This document shows, piece after piece, positions 51,819 to 61,320 of a DNA stretch of 64,000 nucleotides; positions within the stretch are counted from its first letter, which is position 1, and each line of letters opens with the position of its first letter. Position numbers and translations under genes: made by a program. The notes below the pieces were generated by a model. The model was not told where the DNA came from. It ran no database searches and saw only the letters and a list, made by a program, of their open reading frames with translations. Where the stretch lies: the NCBI RefSeq assembly GCF_003236175.1, contig NZ_QKTW01000018.1, positions 118,299 through 182,298 of the forward strand. The letters are read 5' to 3'. The stretch comes from Taibaiella soli. GTDB taxonomy: Bacteria; Bacteroidota; Bacteroidia; Chitinophagales; Chitinophagaceae.

Positions 51819-53132
51819 ATGCACATGACAAACGATTATCAGCAAACGCTGGATTATCTATATGCGCAGCTGCCCATGTTTTCGAAACTTGGGAAAGATG
51901 CTATTAAAAAAGATCTCACTAATACACTCAAACTTTGTGCCGCTTTAGGGCAGCCGCAAGAAAAATATAAGACCATTCATATTGCCGGCACCAATGGCAA
52001 AGGAAGCACGAGTCATGCGCTGGCAGCTATTTTGCAGCAAAGTGGATATAAAGTTGGTTTATACACATCTCCTCATCTGGTTGATTTCAGAGAACGGATT
52101 CGCATTGATGGAAAACCTGTGAGCGAGCAATGGGTGGTTGATTTTGTGGCGAAACACAAAGAACTGATAGAAACTGTAGAACCATCTTTTTTTGAGATCA
52201 CAGTAGCAATGGCATTTCAGGCTTTTGTTGATGAAGAAGTGGATATTGCTGTGATTGAAACAGGCCTTGGCGGTCGATTAGACAGTACCAATGTGATTAC
52301 GCCAATCCTTTCTGTAATTACCAATATCAGTTATGATCATACCGATGTGCTGGGTAATACACTCACAGAAATTGCAGGTGAAAAAGCAGGGATTATCAAG
52401 CCGAATATCCCAGTGTTGATTGGCGAGCAGCAAGAGGAAACACAAAATGTTTTCTTCGAACATTCGGTAAAAAAGCAAAGTCCGATCTATTACGCAGAAA
52501 GTCTTTGGGATTTGGTTCGTATCAAACAGGATGCGGAGTTTCAATATTTCAAAGCGGTAGAAAACAGCACACGAAAAATTTATGAGATACACACCGATCT
52601 GCTCGGTAGTTACCAATATCAAAACATGCGTACGATTTTATCTGCTGCGCAAATATTGCATACACAGGCAGGGCTGAATATTTCTCTGGAAAACACATTC
52701 GCGGCGCTGGAAAAAGTGAAAGAACTAACCGGTCTTCGTGGTCGTTGGGAATGGCTGCAGACGAATCCGGCGATCATTGCAGATGTGGGACATAATCCGG
52801 CCGGCGTGAAAGAAATCATGCAGCAATGGGGGCAGGTGGAAGCAAAGCAAAAATATATCCTTGTCGGTTTTGTAAAAGACAAAGATGTGAAGGAAGCACT
52901 TTCTCTTTTTCCGAAAGAGGCCATCTATTTTTTCTGTAATGCTCAAATTCCTCGCGCACTTCCTGCAAAAGACCTTTGGGAGAAAGCAAAGGAAACAGGT
53001 TTGAAAGGCGATTATTATCCGACAATTGCAGAAGGACTCAAGGCAGCCAAACATCTGATGACTTCGGAAGATGCGTTGTTAATCACGGGAAGTTTCTTTG
53101 TGGTGGGTGAAGCGTTGTTGGCGCTTGCTTAA
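51819..53132 (+). CDS. folC: Folylpolyglutamate/dihydrofolate synthase
   Basis: From the ATG at 51819 the protein has 437 residues of the Mur-ligase-like FolC family, which adds glutamate to dihydropteroate and to folates. It shows the P-loop HIAGTNGKGSTSHALA, YTSPHLVDFRERIRIDGK, ETGLGGRLDSTNVI, and DHTDVLGNTLTEIAGEKAGII. A TTG start at 51783 would overlap the TonB-like gene and is not preferred; ATG at 51825 is a further option. It follows the TonB-like gene by 13 bases. Confidence 0.93.
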   Translation: MHMTNDYQQTLDYLYAQLPMFSKLGKDAIKKDLTNTLKLCAALGQPQEKYKTIHIAGTNGKGSTSHALAAILQQSGYKVGLYTSPHLVDFRERIRIDGKPVSEQWVVDFVAKHKELIETVEPSFFEITVAMAFQAFVDEEVDIAVIETGLGGRLDSTNVITPILSVITNISYDHTDVLGNTLTEIAGEKAGIIKPNIPVLIGEQQEETQNVFFEHSVKKQSPIYYAESLWDLVRIKQDAEFQYFKAVENSTRKIYEIHTDLLGSYQYQNMRTILSAAQILHTQAGLNISLENTFAALEKVKELTGLRGRWEWLQTNPAIIADVGHNPAGVKEIMQQWGQVEAKQKYILVGFVKDKDVKEALSLFPKEAIYFFCNAQIPRALPAKDLWEKAKETGLKGDYYPTIAEGLKAAKHLMTSEDALLITGSFFVVGEALLALA

Positions 53133-53195
53133 TGCCAGGGTTCAGAAGATTGAGTCCGGAGGTCAGTCGAATGCTAAAACACATACATCCGAAAT

Positions 53196-53714
53196 ATGGA
53201 AAACGAAATTAGCTACGTCCCAATGGAAGATGATTTCAGAAAAGCACTTCGTGCGCGTTATTATGTGCCGGTCAGAAAAAATATCATTTTGATCTCTGTT
53301 ATGGTAATCGCATTTTATGTGATTGTTGTATCCGGCGCAAGTTCTGGAGCGAAAGATGGCTTTCTTGAGTTTTTGGGGAAAAGAGAAGGCGGAGAAACTG
53401 TAGCGGTGTCTATGGGAGCACTGTATTTCTGGTTGGCGATAGCGTTGGGCTTTTTCTATTTACTTTTTTTATTCCGTCTGCTCAGGTACAAAATACACTA
53501 TAAAAAAGACGCGGAGTTTGGACAAATAGTGAAAGAGAAAGTGCATGTCACGGATGTTGTTTATACTCCCGCCGGAATCAATATCTACTGGCTGGATTCC
53601 GAATCCATATTGACTTTCACGCCTGAGCCTTACTATCATTTTAAGGTCGGCGATTCGGTAGCGATTTACTACCTGAAATACTCAAAGGAATACCTGGCGT
53701 ACGACTTTAGTTGA
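53196..53714 (+). CDS. Membrane protein of unknown function, paralogue A
   Basis: A 172-residue protein, not recognised. Two hydrophobic helices (about residues 29-47 and 75-96) enclose a loop, and the rest is a soluble domain (AEFGQIVKEKVHVTD, INIYWLDSESILTFTPEPYYHF, VGDSVAIYYLKYSKEYLAYDFS). It is followed 46 bases later by a clear paralogue. The strongly conserved YWLDSESIL and SKEYLAY segments suggest that the C-terminal domain is the functional part. Confidence 0.75.
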   Translation: MENEISYVPMEDDFRKALRARYYVPVRKNIILISVMVIAFYVIVVSGASSGAKDGFLEFLGKREGGETVAVSMGALYFWLAIALGFFYLLFLFRLLRYKIHYKKDAEFGQIVKEKVHVTDVVYTPAGINIYWLDSESILTFTPEPYYHFKVGDSVAIYYLKYSKEYLAYDFS

Positions 53715-53760
53715 TTATTTAGAATTGGTAATTTTAATCTACCCGCAACAGCGCTGAAAT

Positions 53761-54267
53761 ATGGGAAATGAAATGACTTATATCCCGATGGAAGATGATT
53801 TAAAGTCTGCGCTTCGCGATCGTTATTACGCGCCGCTTGGAGGAAATATCATACTGACAACTGCTGTCGCAATAATCTTTTATCTCGTTGTCGTGTTGGG
53901 GGCAGATTCCGCAGCGGTGAACGGTGTTATTAAACTTACGGGAAAAGGAAGTACGTCCTATATTTCAGAATCTTCGTTTTGTTTTTGGCTTGCAGTCGGT
54001 ATTGTGATCGTCTATATTTTCTGCATCTTCAACTTTTGTTCGATGAATGTACATTTCAAACAGGATGCTGAGTTCGGGCAAATTGTAAAGGAAAAAGTAC
54101 ACATTACATCCGCTTATGAGACGCCAATGGGTTACAATATCTACTGGCTGGATTCCGAATCTATTCTCAGTTTCACACCTGAACCATATCGCCATTTTTA
54201 CGTTGGCGATGTCGCGACCATTTACTACCTGAAATTTTCGAAAGAATATCTCGCGTACGAAGTTTAG
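53761..54267 (+). CDS. Membrane protein of unknown function, paralogue B
   Basis: A 168-residue paralogue of the preceding protein, with the same layout: MGNEMTYIPMEDDLKSALRDRYYAPL at the N-terminus, two hydrophobic helices, and AEFGQIVKEKVHITS, YNIYWLDSESILSFTPEPYRHF, YYLKFSKEYLAYEV. The loops between the helices differ most. Neither protein is known to me outside this pair, and no neighbouring gene suggests a role. The gene converges with the polyprenyl glycosylphosphotransferase 43 bases downstream. Confidence 0.75.
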   Translation: MGNEMTYIPMEDDLKSALRDRYYAPLGGNIILTTAVAIIFYLVVVLGADSAAVNGVIKLTGKGSTSYISESSFCFWLAVGIVIVYIFCIFNFCSMNVHFKQDAEFGQIVKEKVHITSAYETPMGYNIYWLDSESILSFTPEPYRHFYVGDVATIYYLKFSKEYLAYEV

Positions 54268-54310
54268 TTTACGATTGACACGGGGAAAGTTCCGGGTCTA
54301 TAACCGATAA

Positions 54311-55735
54311 CTACTTGCCGCGTCCCTGAAACAGTACGATAAATGTGTATAGGATGATTTTTACATCCAGTGCCAGCGAGCAGTTTTCGATATAGAGCAG
54401 ATCGTATTTCATACGTGCCACCATTTCATCTACGTTTTCTGCATAACCATATTGCACCATTCCCCAGGAAGTAAGACCAGGTTTTACTTTGTGGATGTAT
54501 TTATAGTGCGGATGTGTCTGAGACAAAATTTCAATAAAGTGGCGACGTTCCGGACGTGGCCCTACGAGCGACATTTCGCCTTTTAGAATGTTTACAAACT
54601 GCGGCAGTTCATCGATGCGCCATTTACGCATAAAACGACCCCATGGCGTAATGCGTGGATCTTCTTTACTGGACAACGCCGGACCGTTCGCTTCTGCATT
54701 TACATACATGGAGCGAAATTTGAGGATATAAAACGGGCGACCGAACAGACCAATCCGTTCTTGTTTATAAATAATCGGACCCGGGGAAGATAATTTTACT
54801 TTAATCGCGGCAAATAAATAAACCGGTGAAATAAGAATGATTGCAAATGCCGATGCAACAATATCGATCACTCGTTTGCAAACACGTTGCCAGTCAGGCA
54901 TCAGTTCCGGATAGATATGAATGAGTACCGCATCATAAACATTACTCGTTTTTACAGAACCGGAGATGATATCATATAAATCTGGCTGCACTTTGACCAC
55001 TACCGGCCGGTAGCTGAGGCGTGTCAAAATGTTTTCCAGCAAATGGTGTTCGGAGGAATCTACTGCTACGATTACCTCTTCAATCTGATGGCGGTCTATG
55101 ATGTCCTCTAATTCGGAAAGATGACCCAGTTGCGGCAAGTATTTGCTCATGCCGTTTGATGCTTCTTTGTTGGAGTAGATAAACCCGCTAAAAATATTAC
55201 CCAGTGTACGTGGGCTTTCTTTAATCTGTTTATAAAGATTAATCGCTTGTTGGTTACCTCCAATAACCAGCGTGTTAAAGCCTACAACGCCTTTTTCAAG
55301 CTGTGCTTTTACGCGGCTCAGAATAAAAAGACGGGCAAACAGTGTACATGCTGTATGAATAAGCAGGTAACGGCCTGTCATCTTAATAAAGTAAGAGTAG
55401 TCGTTCGCGTCATTGGCGAATACAGCCAGTGACACTACGGTGCTACCGATGATACAAGAGATCAATGTACGGTTTACTTCATTGAGTCTTGACTTCCGGT
55501 AAAGGTCGAAATAAGTGCCTGAAAGAAAATAAAGAAAAAGCCAGCCGAACGGGATGATAATAAATGCTGAGAAATAATCTTTCACGCGCAACATCTCCCA
55601 GGATCTGAAAAAATGCGCTTTGCCGAGCATGTCATAACGGTAAGCCCAAAACAGCAGCCAGGCCAGTAAAGCGGTAAAATAGTCTACCACCACCAGTTGT
55701 CTGATTGCACGTTGTTTCATCGGGTCAGGATACAT
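54311..55735 (-). CDS. Polyprenyl glycosylphosphotransferase (long priming enzyme)
   Basis: A 474-residue protein of the WbaP/WcaJ type. Four to five N-terminal membrane helices are followed by a CoA-binding-like domain ([24 protein letters not shown]) and a further helix. The C-terminal catalytic domain has [67 protein letters not shown] and [22 protein letters not shown]. It transfers a hexose-1-phosphate to undecaprenyl phosphate. It differs from the short enzyme at 33128-33874. It is 4 bases after the lipoprotein gene and part of a three-gene minus-strand unit. Confidence 0.92.
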   Translation of the reverse strand: [474 protein letters not shown]

Positions 55736-55739
55736 GGGC

Positions 55740-56612
55740 TTATTTGTATGAAATGATCTTAATGTTGTCGATAAGTATCCAACCTTGGTTTTGTGTTCCG
55801 TCAGGAAGCCCTGTCCCCACTACAACACGATATTGGTAGCCTTCGTACGCATTTATGAAATCGGTAGCATCGATGTATACGTGGTTCCAGCTGTCGGGAT
55901 GCGGATTAAAGCCGCCAATATATTCATAATGCGGATCTGCATTTGTAAAGTCTGTTTCCAGACCAACCTGCAGCGGCGCTGTAGATTTATAATCTAGCTC
56001 AATGTAAACCGTGCTACCAATAACAGGTTTAAATGTTGCTGAATTACTTGAAATATTCTCGGAAACTTCAAAAGCGGTATCGAGATAAACGTAGCCCGAA
56101 TATTTCTTTTCGAAAACCTTGTCAGGATCGCTGGTCCGCACCAAAGAAGTATCACCGTTAAACTTGCTGAAAGAGTTACCCAGTTCGAAGTCTTCCGTCC
56201 AAAGCATTTTTGAAGTAGCGATATAGCCGGTTTTAGGCGCGAAATTCTGTACCACACCAGGGTTAGGTGTCAGGTGCACGCTATCAGATGCATAAAAAGG
56301 ATAAGTAACTTCTCCGCTTTTCATGCCGTTGTAATCAATACCAGGAACTACAGTAAGTGTGCCCGGCTGGTCTACGATAACAGGAATTGTACAAGGGAGA
56401 TCAAAAACGCCCACGGGATTGTTGTTGAAATAAATCCAGACATTGGTGATCTTATGAGAAGCAGACCCATACGAACTATAGCTTGGCGCCTCATACGTAA
56501 ATGAATCAATATGGATATAGTTAGGGATTTTTTCTTCCGGATTGATGACGTTACATCCTGTAGTCCATCCCAAACAGCACAATACTGCTACAAATAAAAT
56601 TGTTAATCTCAT
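55740..56612 (-). CDS. Lipoprotein of unknown function in an exopolysaccharide-type operon
   Basis: A 290-residue protein with a lipoprotein signal (MRLTILFVAVLCCLGWTTGC, lipid cysteine Cys20). The body is beta-rich: an N-terminal part with THKITNVWIYFNNNPVGVFDLPCTIPVIV-like strands, then a jelly-roll-like end (TVYIELDYKSTAPLQVGLETDFTN, SWNHVYIDATDFINAYEGYQYRVVV, NQGWILIDNIKI). This recalls carbohydrate-binding modules, but no named family is claimed. It sits between a sugar-nucleotide-type oxidoreductase and the priming transferase, so a role in glycan handling at the surface is plausible. Confidence 0.75.
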   Translation of the reverse strand: MRLTILFVAVLCCLGWTTGCNVINPEEKIPNYIHIDSFTYEAPSYSSYGSASHKITNVWIYFNNNPVGVFDLPCTIPVIVDQPGTLTVVPGIDYNGMKSGEVTYPFYASDSVHLTPNPGVVQNFAPKTGYIATSKMLWTEDFELGNSFSKFNGDTSLVRTSDPDKVFEKKYSGYVYLDTAFEVSENISSNSATFKPVIGSTVYIELDYKSTAPLQVGLETDFTNADPHYEYIGGFNPHPDSWNHVYIDATDFINAYEGYQYRVVVGTGLPDGTQNQGWILIDNIKIISYK

Positions 56613-56652
56613 TTTCTCTTACCTGTAATTAAGCCCGAAGCAAGCTTAGTAA

Positions 56653-57639
56653 TTAAACATTGTGTAATTCGTTGTGAATGCTCATTTTTTTCAGGATCTG
56701 GTGCGCTACATCCATTGCCTGGTAACCGTCATACACGCTAACTTTTACTGGCTTGTCATGAATGATTGCGTCCGCAAATTCTGCCAATTCCATGCGGATT
56801 GCATTAGTTTGCTCCACATGCGGCATTTGTACCGAAATTACTTTCTGGTCGCCATTGCCAAGCTCAATTGGGAAATCGAGCATTCCTTTTCCGTCACCTG
56901 GATCTTTGAGGCGTACCACTTCCGTTTTCTTTTCGAGGAAATCAATACCTATATAAGCGTCGCGCTGGAAGAGACGCATTTTGCGCATTTTCTTAAGCGA
57001 GATCCTGCTTGATGTAAGATTGGCAACACAACCGTTATCGAACTCAATACGTGCATTGGCGATATCTGCAGTTTCGCTGATCACTGCAACGCCACTGGCA
57101 GAAATACGGCGAACCGTACTTTTTACGAGGTGCATTACAATGTCGATATCGTGGATCATCAGATCGAGGATCACTGAAACGTCCGTACCGCGCGGGTTGA
57201 ATTGCGCCAGACGGTGCGTTTCAATAAACATTGGCTGCAGCAGCTGATCGCCGATGGAGATAAATGCAGGATTGAAACGCTCTACGTGACCTACCTGACA
57301 TTTTACATTGGCTTCATTTACCAGCTTTACCAGTTCACGGGCTTCTTCAAGCGTATGTGTCAATGGCTTTTCTACAAAAACGTGTTTGCCATTCAGCAAA
57401 GCGGTCTTCGCTATTTCGTAGTGTGCCGTTGTTGTTGTAATGATATCGATTGCGTCTACCGCTTGTACCAACGATTCAATAGTAGTGTATCGTGGTACCT
57501 GGTATTGAGCAATGGCCGTAGCTGCGTTATTATCGTCAGGATCATAAAATCCTACGAGTTCAATGCCTGGAATTTCTTTCCACTGCTGCATATGGATCTT
57601 GCCAAGGTGGCCCGCTCCGAATATTCCGATCTTAAGCAT
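56653..57639 (-). CDS. Gfo/Idh/MocA-family oxidoreductase
   Basis: A 328-residue NAD(P)-dependent oxidoreductase. The Rossmann start is LKIGIFGAGHLGKIHMQQW, followed by AIDIITTTTAHYEIAKTALLNGKHVFVEKPLTHTLEEA, where the EKP motif holds the catalytic lysine. The second half has SVILDLMIHDIDIVMHLVKS. Members oxidise or reduce sugars and nucleotide sugars. Its place upstream of a lipoprotein and a priming glycosylphosphotransferase on the same strand (40-base gap) suggests a modified sugar precursor, but the substrate is unknown. Confidence 0.9.
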   Translation of the reverse strand: MLKIGIFGAGHLGKIHMQQWKEIPGIELVGFYDPDDNNAATAIAQYQVPRYTTIESLVQAVDAIDIITTTTAHYEIAKTALLNGKHVFVEKPLTHTLEEARELVKLVNEANVKCQVGHVERFNPAFISIGDQLLQPMFIETHRLAQFNPRGTDVSVILDLMIHDIDIVMHLVKSTVRRISASGVAVISETADIANARIEFDNGCVANLTSSRISLKKMRKMRLFQRDAYIGIDFLEKKTEVVRLKDPGDGKGMLDFPIELGNGDQKVISVQMPHVEQTNAIRMELAEFADAIIHDKPVKVSVYDGYQAMDVAHQILKKMSIHNELHNV

Positions 57640-57905
57640 ATTACCTGCCGGGAATAAATAGAATTAAAATGATTGCCAAAAAGGGATTGTTGCAAGATAG
57701 TAATAAAATGGGGTATTGCAGGGCAGCAGGGGAATAAACTTTGACAATATCGCGACACACGGCGGGATTTATGAGTTTTGGGCTATGAGTTATAAGTTTT
57801 AAGTAGCTCGCGTAGGTGTTCTATGTTACATTGTAAGTTTTTTGAATACTACTTGCGCCCGTAGCATGAAACCTATAGCTTAAAACTTATCACGCATCAC
57901 TCTGT

Positions 57906-58610
57906 TTAAATAATTCCTTCATCTGCCATGCTGAAATAGTTATTGTGGGCTATGATCAGATGATCCAGCAACGAAATATCCATCAGGGCGGCGGCGTCTT
58001 TGATTTTGTGCGTCAGGGAAATATCGGCCTGGCTGGGTTTCAGACTGCCGGAAGGATGGTTGTGGGCCAGCACGATTCTGTTGGCATTATATAACAAAGC
58101 ATTTTTCAGAATCATTCTGCTGTCGACAACGGTGCTGGTACGTCCGCCGCTGCTTACTGCTTCTCTTTTTTCTACTTTATTACTCTGGCTCAGGTAGAGC
58201 ACGTAAAACATTTCGTGATTGAGATCGCACAACAGCGGCATTAAAATATCTGCGGCATCTTTACTATTGCCAATCTTTGGTTTTGTAGGGAGTTCGGAAC
58301 TGTGCCGGCGGCGGCTCAGTTCCATAGTCGCCATAATGGTAATGGCTTTTGCTTCGCCGATGCCTTTTACTTTTTGCAGTTCTTTAATATCCAGCCGGCC
58401 GAGTTGGTTTAGATTATTATCGGCGAGATCCAAAATGTTTTTAGCAAGATCTACTGCAGAAGTGCTGGGCGTTCCGGTTCCGAGCAATATAGCGATCAGC
58501 TCTGCATTGCTCAGTGTACCAGCGCCGTGGTCTCGTAGTTTTTCCCTTGGCTGTTCGTCTTTTTGCCAGTCTCTGATGGCAACATGTCCTTTTGAAATAG
58601 CTATCTCCAT
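57906..58610 (-). CDS. radC: RadC-family JAB-domain protein
   Basis: A 234-residue protein with a helix-hairpin-helix-type region (LNQLGRLDIKELQKVKGIGEAKAITIMATMELSRR) and a C-terminal JAMM/JAB metal motif, NRIVLAHNHPSGSLKPSQADISLT, together with HLIIAHNNYFSMADEGII. RadC was named for a repair phenotype that was later doubted; its real activity is unknown. It is divergent from bshC, with 176 bases between. The 266-base gap on its downstream side (57640-57905) holds no gene, only A+T-rich sequence with a weak inverted GAGTTATAAGTTTTAAG pair. Confidence 0.93.
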   Translation of the reverse strand: MEIAISKGHVAIRDWQKDEQPREKLRDHGAGTLSNAELIAILLGTGTPSTSAVDLAKNILDLADNNLNQLGRLDIKELQKVKGIGEAKAITIMATMELSRRRHSSELPTKPKIGNSKDAADILMPLLCDLNHEMFYVLYLSQSNKVEKREAVSSGGRTSTVVDSRMILKNALLYNANRIVLAHNHPSGSLKPSQADISLTHKIKDAAALMDISLLDHLIIAHNNYFSMADEGII

Positions 58611-58786
58611 ACTTATAAAAATTTAGATCTTCTTTCTGCCTAATTCTTAATCTCTTATCTCATCAAATTTGGTGCCATTTTCTCCCATTTGTCTCATTTT
58701 GCACAAATGATGAACGCATAAGCGGAACTAATAAAGCCTTGTGCGCAGATTCTCCTAATTTCGCTGAGGTTTAAACTTTTGTATAA

Positions 58787-60394
58787 GTGCCCATACAATT
58801 CCATTACCTTCCATATAGCGATACAGGTTATTTCTCTAACCTCGTCAACGATTATCTTAATCAACGCGAAACGCTAAAACCATTTTATACGTTTGCTCCC
58901 GATGTAAAAGGGATGCAGGAAGCCATAGAAGCGCGTTCTAAGTATCCGGTTGATCGTAGTACGCTGGTGTCTGTTCTCAAAAAACAATACGAGCAGCTAC
59001 CTGTTTATGATGCAGTGCAACAGAATATTGCTTTGCTTGCCAACGAAAATACTTTTACGGTTTGCACCGCGCATCAGCCCAATCTGATGACCGGCTACCT
59101 TTATTTTATATACAAAATTGTACACGCGATAAAGCTGGCTGAAGTTCTCAAAGAGCAGTATCCCGACAAAGATTTTGTTCCGGTTTATTATATGGGTAGT
59201 GAAGACAATGATCTTGATGAGCTGGGAACTTTCCAGTATGAATCGAGAAAATTTGTTTGGCAGGCTGATGGACAGACGGGTGCTGTAGGGCGTATGAGCA
59301 CAGAAAGTCTGAAGCCGTTGATCGCCGATTTGTTTAAACTGTTGGGCCCTCCGGGAGAAAATCTGGATGCCTTAAAGGAAATCATCGAGCGATCATATCT
59401 CCAGCATAAAACCATCGCAGATGCAACGCAGTATCTCGTCAACGAATTGTTTGGTCGTTATGGGTTGATTGTGTTGAATCCTGATGAAGCGGCATTGAAG
59501 AAAAATTACGTCGCAATTATGAAGGAGGATCTGCTGCTGAATACGGCAAATACAATTGTTTCAGAGCAGGTAGCGCAATTAGGCGAGCATTACAAAATAC
59601 AGGCACATCCAAGACCAATCAACCTCTTTTATCTTAAGGATCAGCTTAGAGAACGCATTGAAAAAACGGACGGTTACTGGCATGTATTGAATACAGATAT
59701 CCGCTGGAATGAGAAAGAATTGATGGCGGAAATCGATGCGTATCCCGAGCGTTTTAGCCCGAATGTGATTTTACGTGGTATGTTTCAGGAAACCATTTTG
59801 CCAGATGTCGCATTTATTGGTGGCGGCGCGGAGGTTGCATACTGGTTGCAGTTGAAGACGCTTTTCGATCATTACGAAGTTTTTTTTCCAGCTATTCATC
59901 TGCGTCAGTCTGCCCTTTGGATTGATGCGCCCGAAGAGCGTTTGCGATGTCAGCTCCAATTCAGTATTTCCGATATTTTTAAGCCCGAACTCGATTTGAT
60001 TCGCGCTTATATTACCACGCACGGAGAAGGGGATTGGCAGACCGGAGGTGAATCACACGCTATCGACGCTATTCTCGGCGAGTTGAAACAAAAAGCAACA
60101 GACCTGGATATTACATTGAAAGCTTCTTCAGAAGCTGTGATCGCGAAAGTGAAATACCAATTGCAGGTATTGGAGAAAAAAATGCTCCGCGCCGAAAAAC
60201 GTAAAATGCAGACGCAGTTGCTAAAGATCACACGTCTTAAAGAAACTCTTTTTCCCAAACGAGGCCTGCAGGAGCGTGTGGGGAATTTTATGCCCTGGTT
60301 TTTAAACTACGGTTACGAATATTTTGATGTACTCAAAGCAGAAATGCATCCATTTGATCCGCAATTTCTGGTCGTAGTACATAGCAACGTTTAG
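58787..60394 (+). CDS. bshC: Bacillithiol biosynthesis cysteine-adding enzyme BshC
   Basis: A 535-residue protein matching BshC, which adds cysteine to glucosaminyl-malate in the last step of bacillithiol synthesis. Features are FTVCTAHQPNLMTGYLYFIYKIVHAIKLAEVL, VPVYYMGSEDNDLDELG, LNPDEAALKKNYVAIM, and NVILRGMFQETILPDVAFIGGGAEVAYWLQL, then a coiled-coil region before the C-terminus. The start is a GTG directly after an in-frame TAA, so no earlier start is possible. BshA and BshB are not in the window. Bacillithiol is known from Firmicutes and Bacteroidota. Confidence 0.94.
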   Translation: MPIQFHYLPYSDTGYFSNLVNDYLNQRETLKPFYTFAPDVKGMQEAIEARSKYPVDRSTLVSVLKKQYEQLPVYDAVQQNIALLANENTFTVCTAHQPNLMTGYLYFIYKIVHAIKLAEVLKEQYPDKDFVPVYYMGSEDNDLDELGTFQYESRKFVWQADGQTGAVGRMSTESLKPLIADLFKLLGPPGENLDALKEIIERSYLQHKTIADATQYLVNELFGRYGLIVLNPDEAALKKNYVAIMKEDLLLNTANTIVSEQVAQLGEHYKIQAHPRPINLFYLKDQLRERIEKTDGYWHVLNTDIRWNEKELMAEIDAYPERFSPNVILRGMFQETILPDVAFIGGGAEVAYWLQLKTLFDHYEVFFPAIHLRQSALWIDAPEERLRCQLQFSISDIFKPELDLIRAYITTHGEGDWQTGGESHAIDAILGELKQKATDLDITLKASSEAVIAKVKYQLQVLEKKMLRAEKRKMQTQLLKITRLKETLFPKRGLQERVGNFMPWFLNYGYEYFDVLKAEMHPFDPQFLVVVHSNV

Positions 60395-60460
60395 GCACAC
60401 TTTTTATACTGTTTTCATAGAAGAAAGATTGAAATTATATATTTACAAAAACCAATTTCT

Positions 60461-61081
60461 ATGAAGAGCAATAAATTGATCCTGGGAATTTTACTGGCAT
60501 TGTCGCCGGTCTTCAGTTTCGCGCAGATGCCCAAATTGCAATTGGGTATCAAAGCAGGTGTGAACCTTTCCAAACTGAACGGAGACAATTGGGACGGTGG
60601 TTATAAAACAAATTTACTGGGCGGTGTGGAAGCTGGTTTTTATGGTCCGCATATTGGTATTTCGGCTGAGGCATTTTTCAATCAGTCGAGCTATGTGACC
60701 GGAGATAATTTCCATGATATCTATCACCAATACTACAATAATGTTGGCGACTCGCTAAAGCAAGGTACTTTCCGGGTCAGCTACATGAGTATTCCGGTAC
60801 TTTTCAATTTCAAATTACTCAATTTGCTTTGGGTGCAGGTCGGCCCACAGTTCAACGGCGTGGTTGGTGTGAAAGATGTGAACAATATCGTCCACGATGC
60901 TAAAGACCTGTTTAAAGGCGGCGATATTTCCGGTGTGGCTGGTGTGCGGCTCAATCTGCCGTTTCATCTCAGTGTAGGCGCACGGTACGTTTTTGGTCTC
61001 ACGGAGCTTAATGCCCAGTCGGTCGGCGATTCCTGGAAGCAAAGAAACATTCAGATACATCTTACTTATAACTTGCTTTAA
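60461..61081 (+). CDS. Outer-membrane beta-barrel protein (PorT-like family)
   Basis: A 206-residue protein with a signal peptide (MKSNKLILGILLALSPVFSFA, before QM). Alternating strands follow, of the porin-like/PorT outer-membrane barrel family: QLGIKAGVNLSKLNGDNW, LLGGVEAGFYGPHIGISAEAFFNQSSY, FRVSYMSIPVLFNFKLLNLLWVQVGPQF, HLSVGARYVFGLTELN, and a closing NIQIHLTYNLL strand. Eight-strand barrels of this kind are common surface proteins of the phylum; the function is not readable. A terminator follows at 61121-61152. Confidence 0.88.
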   Translation: MKSNKLILGILLALSPVFSFAQMPKLQLGIKAGVNLSKLNGDNWDGGYKTNLLGGVEAGFYGPHIGISAEAFFNQSSYVTGDNFHDIYHQYYNNVGDSLKQGTFRVSYMSIPVLFNFKLLNLLWVQVGPQFNGVVGVKDVNNIVHDAKDLFKGGDISGVAGVRLNLPFHLSVGARYVFGLTELNAQSVGDSWKQRNIQIHLTYNLL

Positions 61082-61120
61082 ATTTTTGCCTTTTTGTAAA
61101 GGTGTAAAGTTGTTGAGATC

Positions 61121-61152
61121 AGCCGGAGCGTAACAGCTCCGGCTTTGTTTTT
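61121..61152 (+). terminator. Intrinsic terminator of the beta-barrel gene
   Basis: AGCCGGAGC (61121-61129), loop GTAACA, GCTCCGGCT (61136-61144), then TTGTTTTT. Confidence 0.85.
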
Positions 61153-61320
61153 GGTGCCGTAAGGATATGGCGATTTGAGTTGACAGGGAAATTTTTGCAG
61201 TCAGCTTTATCGCTCCGGTTTTGCCTGAGTTGCGTCGCACATTTCATCGTCCATGCGGCTATTTGATTCGACTTAATAAAACTCTTTAGCTAACCAATTT
61301 ATAAAGCCACAGCTAGATAC

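Noticed and set aside
57640-57905. Possible small RNA or hairpin gene
   Set aside because: Only a weak GAGTTATAAGTTTTAAG/CTTAAAACTTAT inverted pair is seen, without a promoter or terminator.
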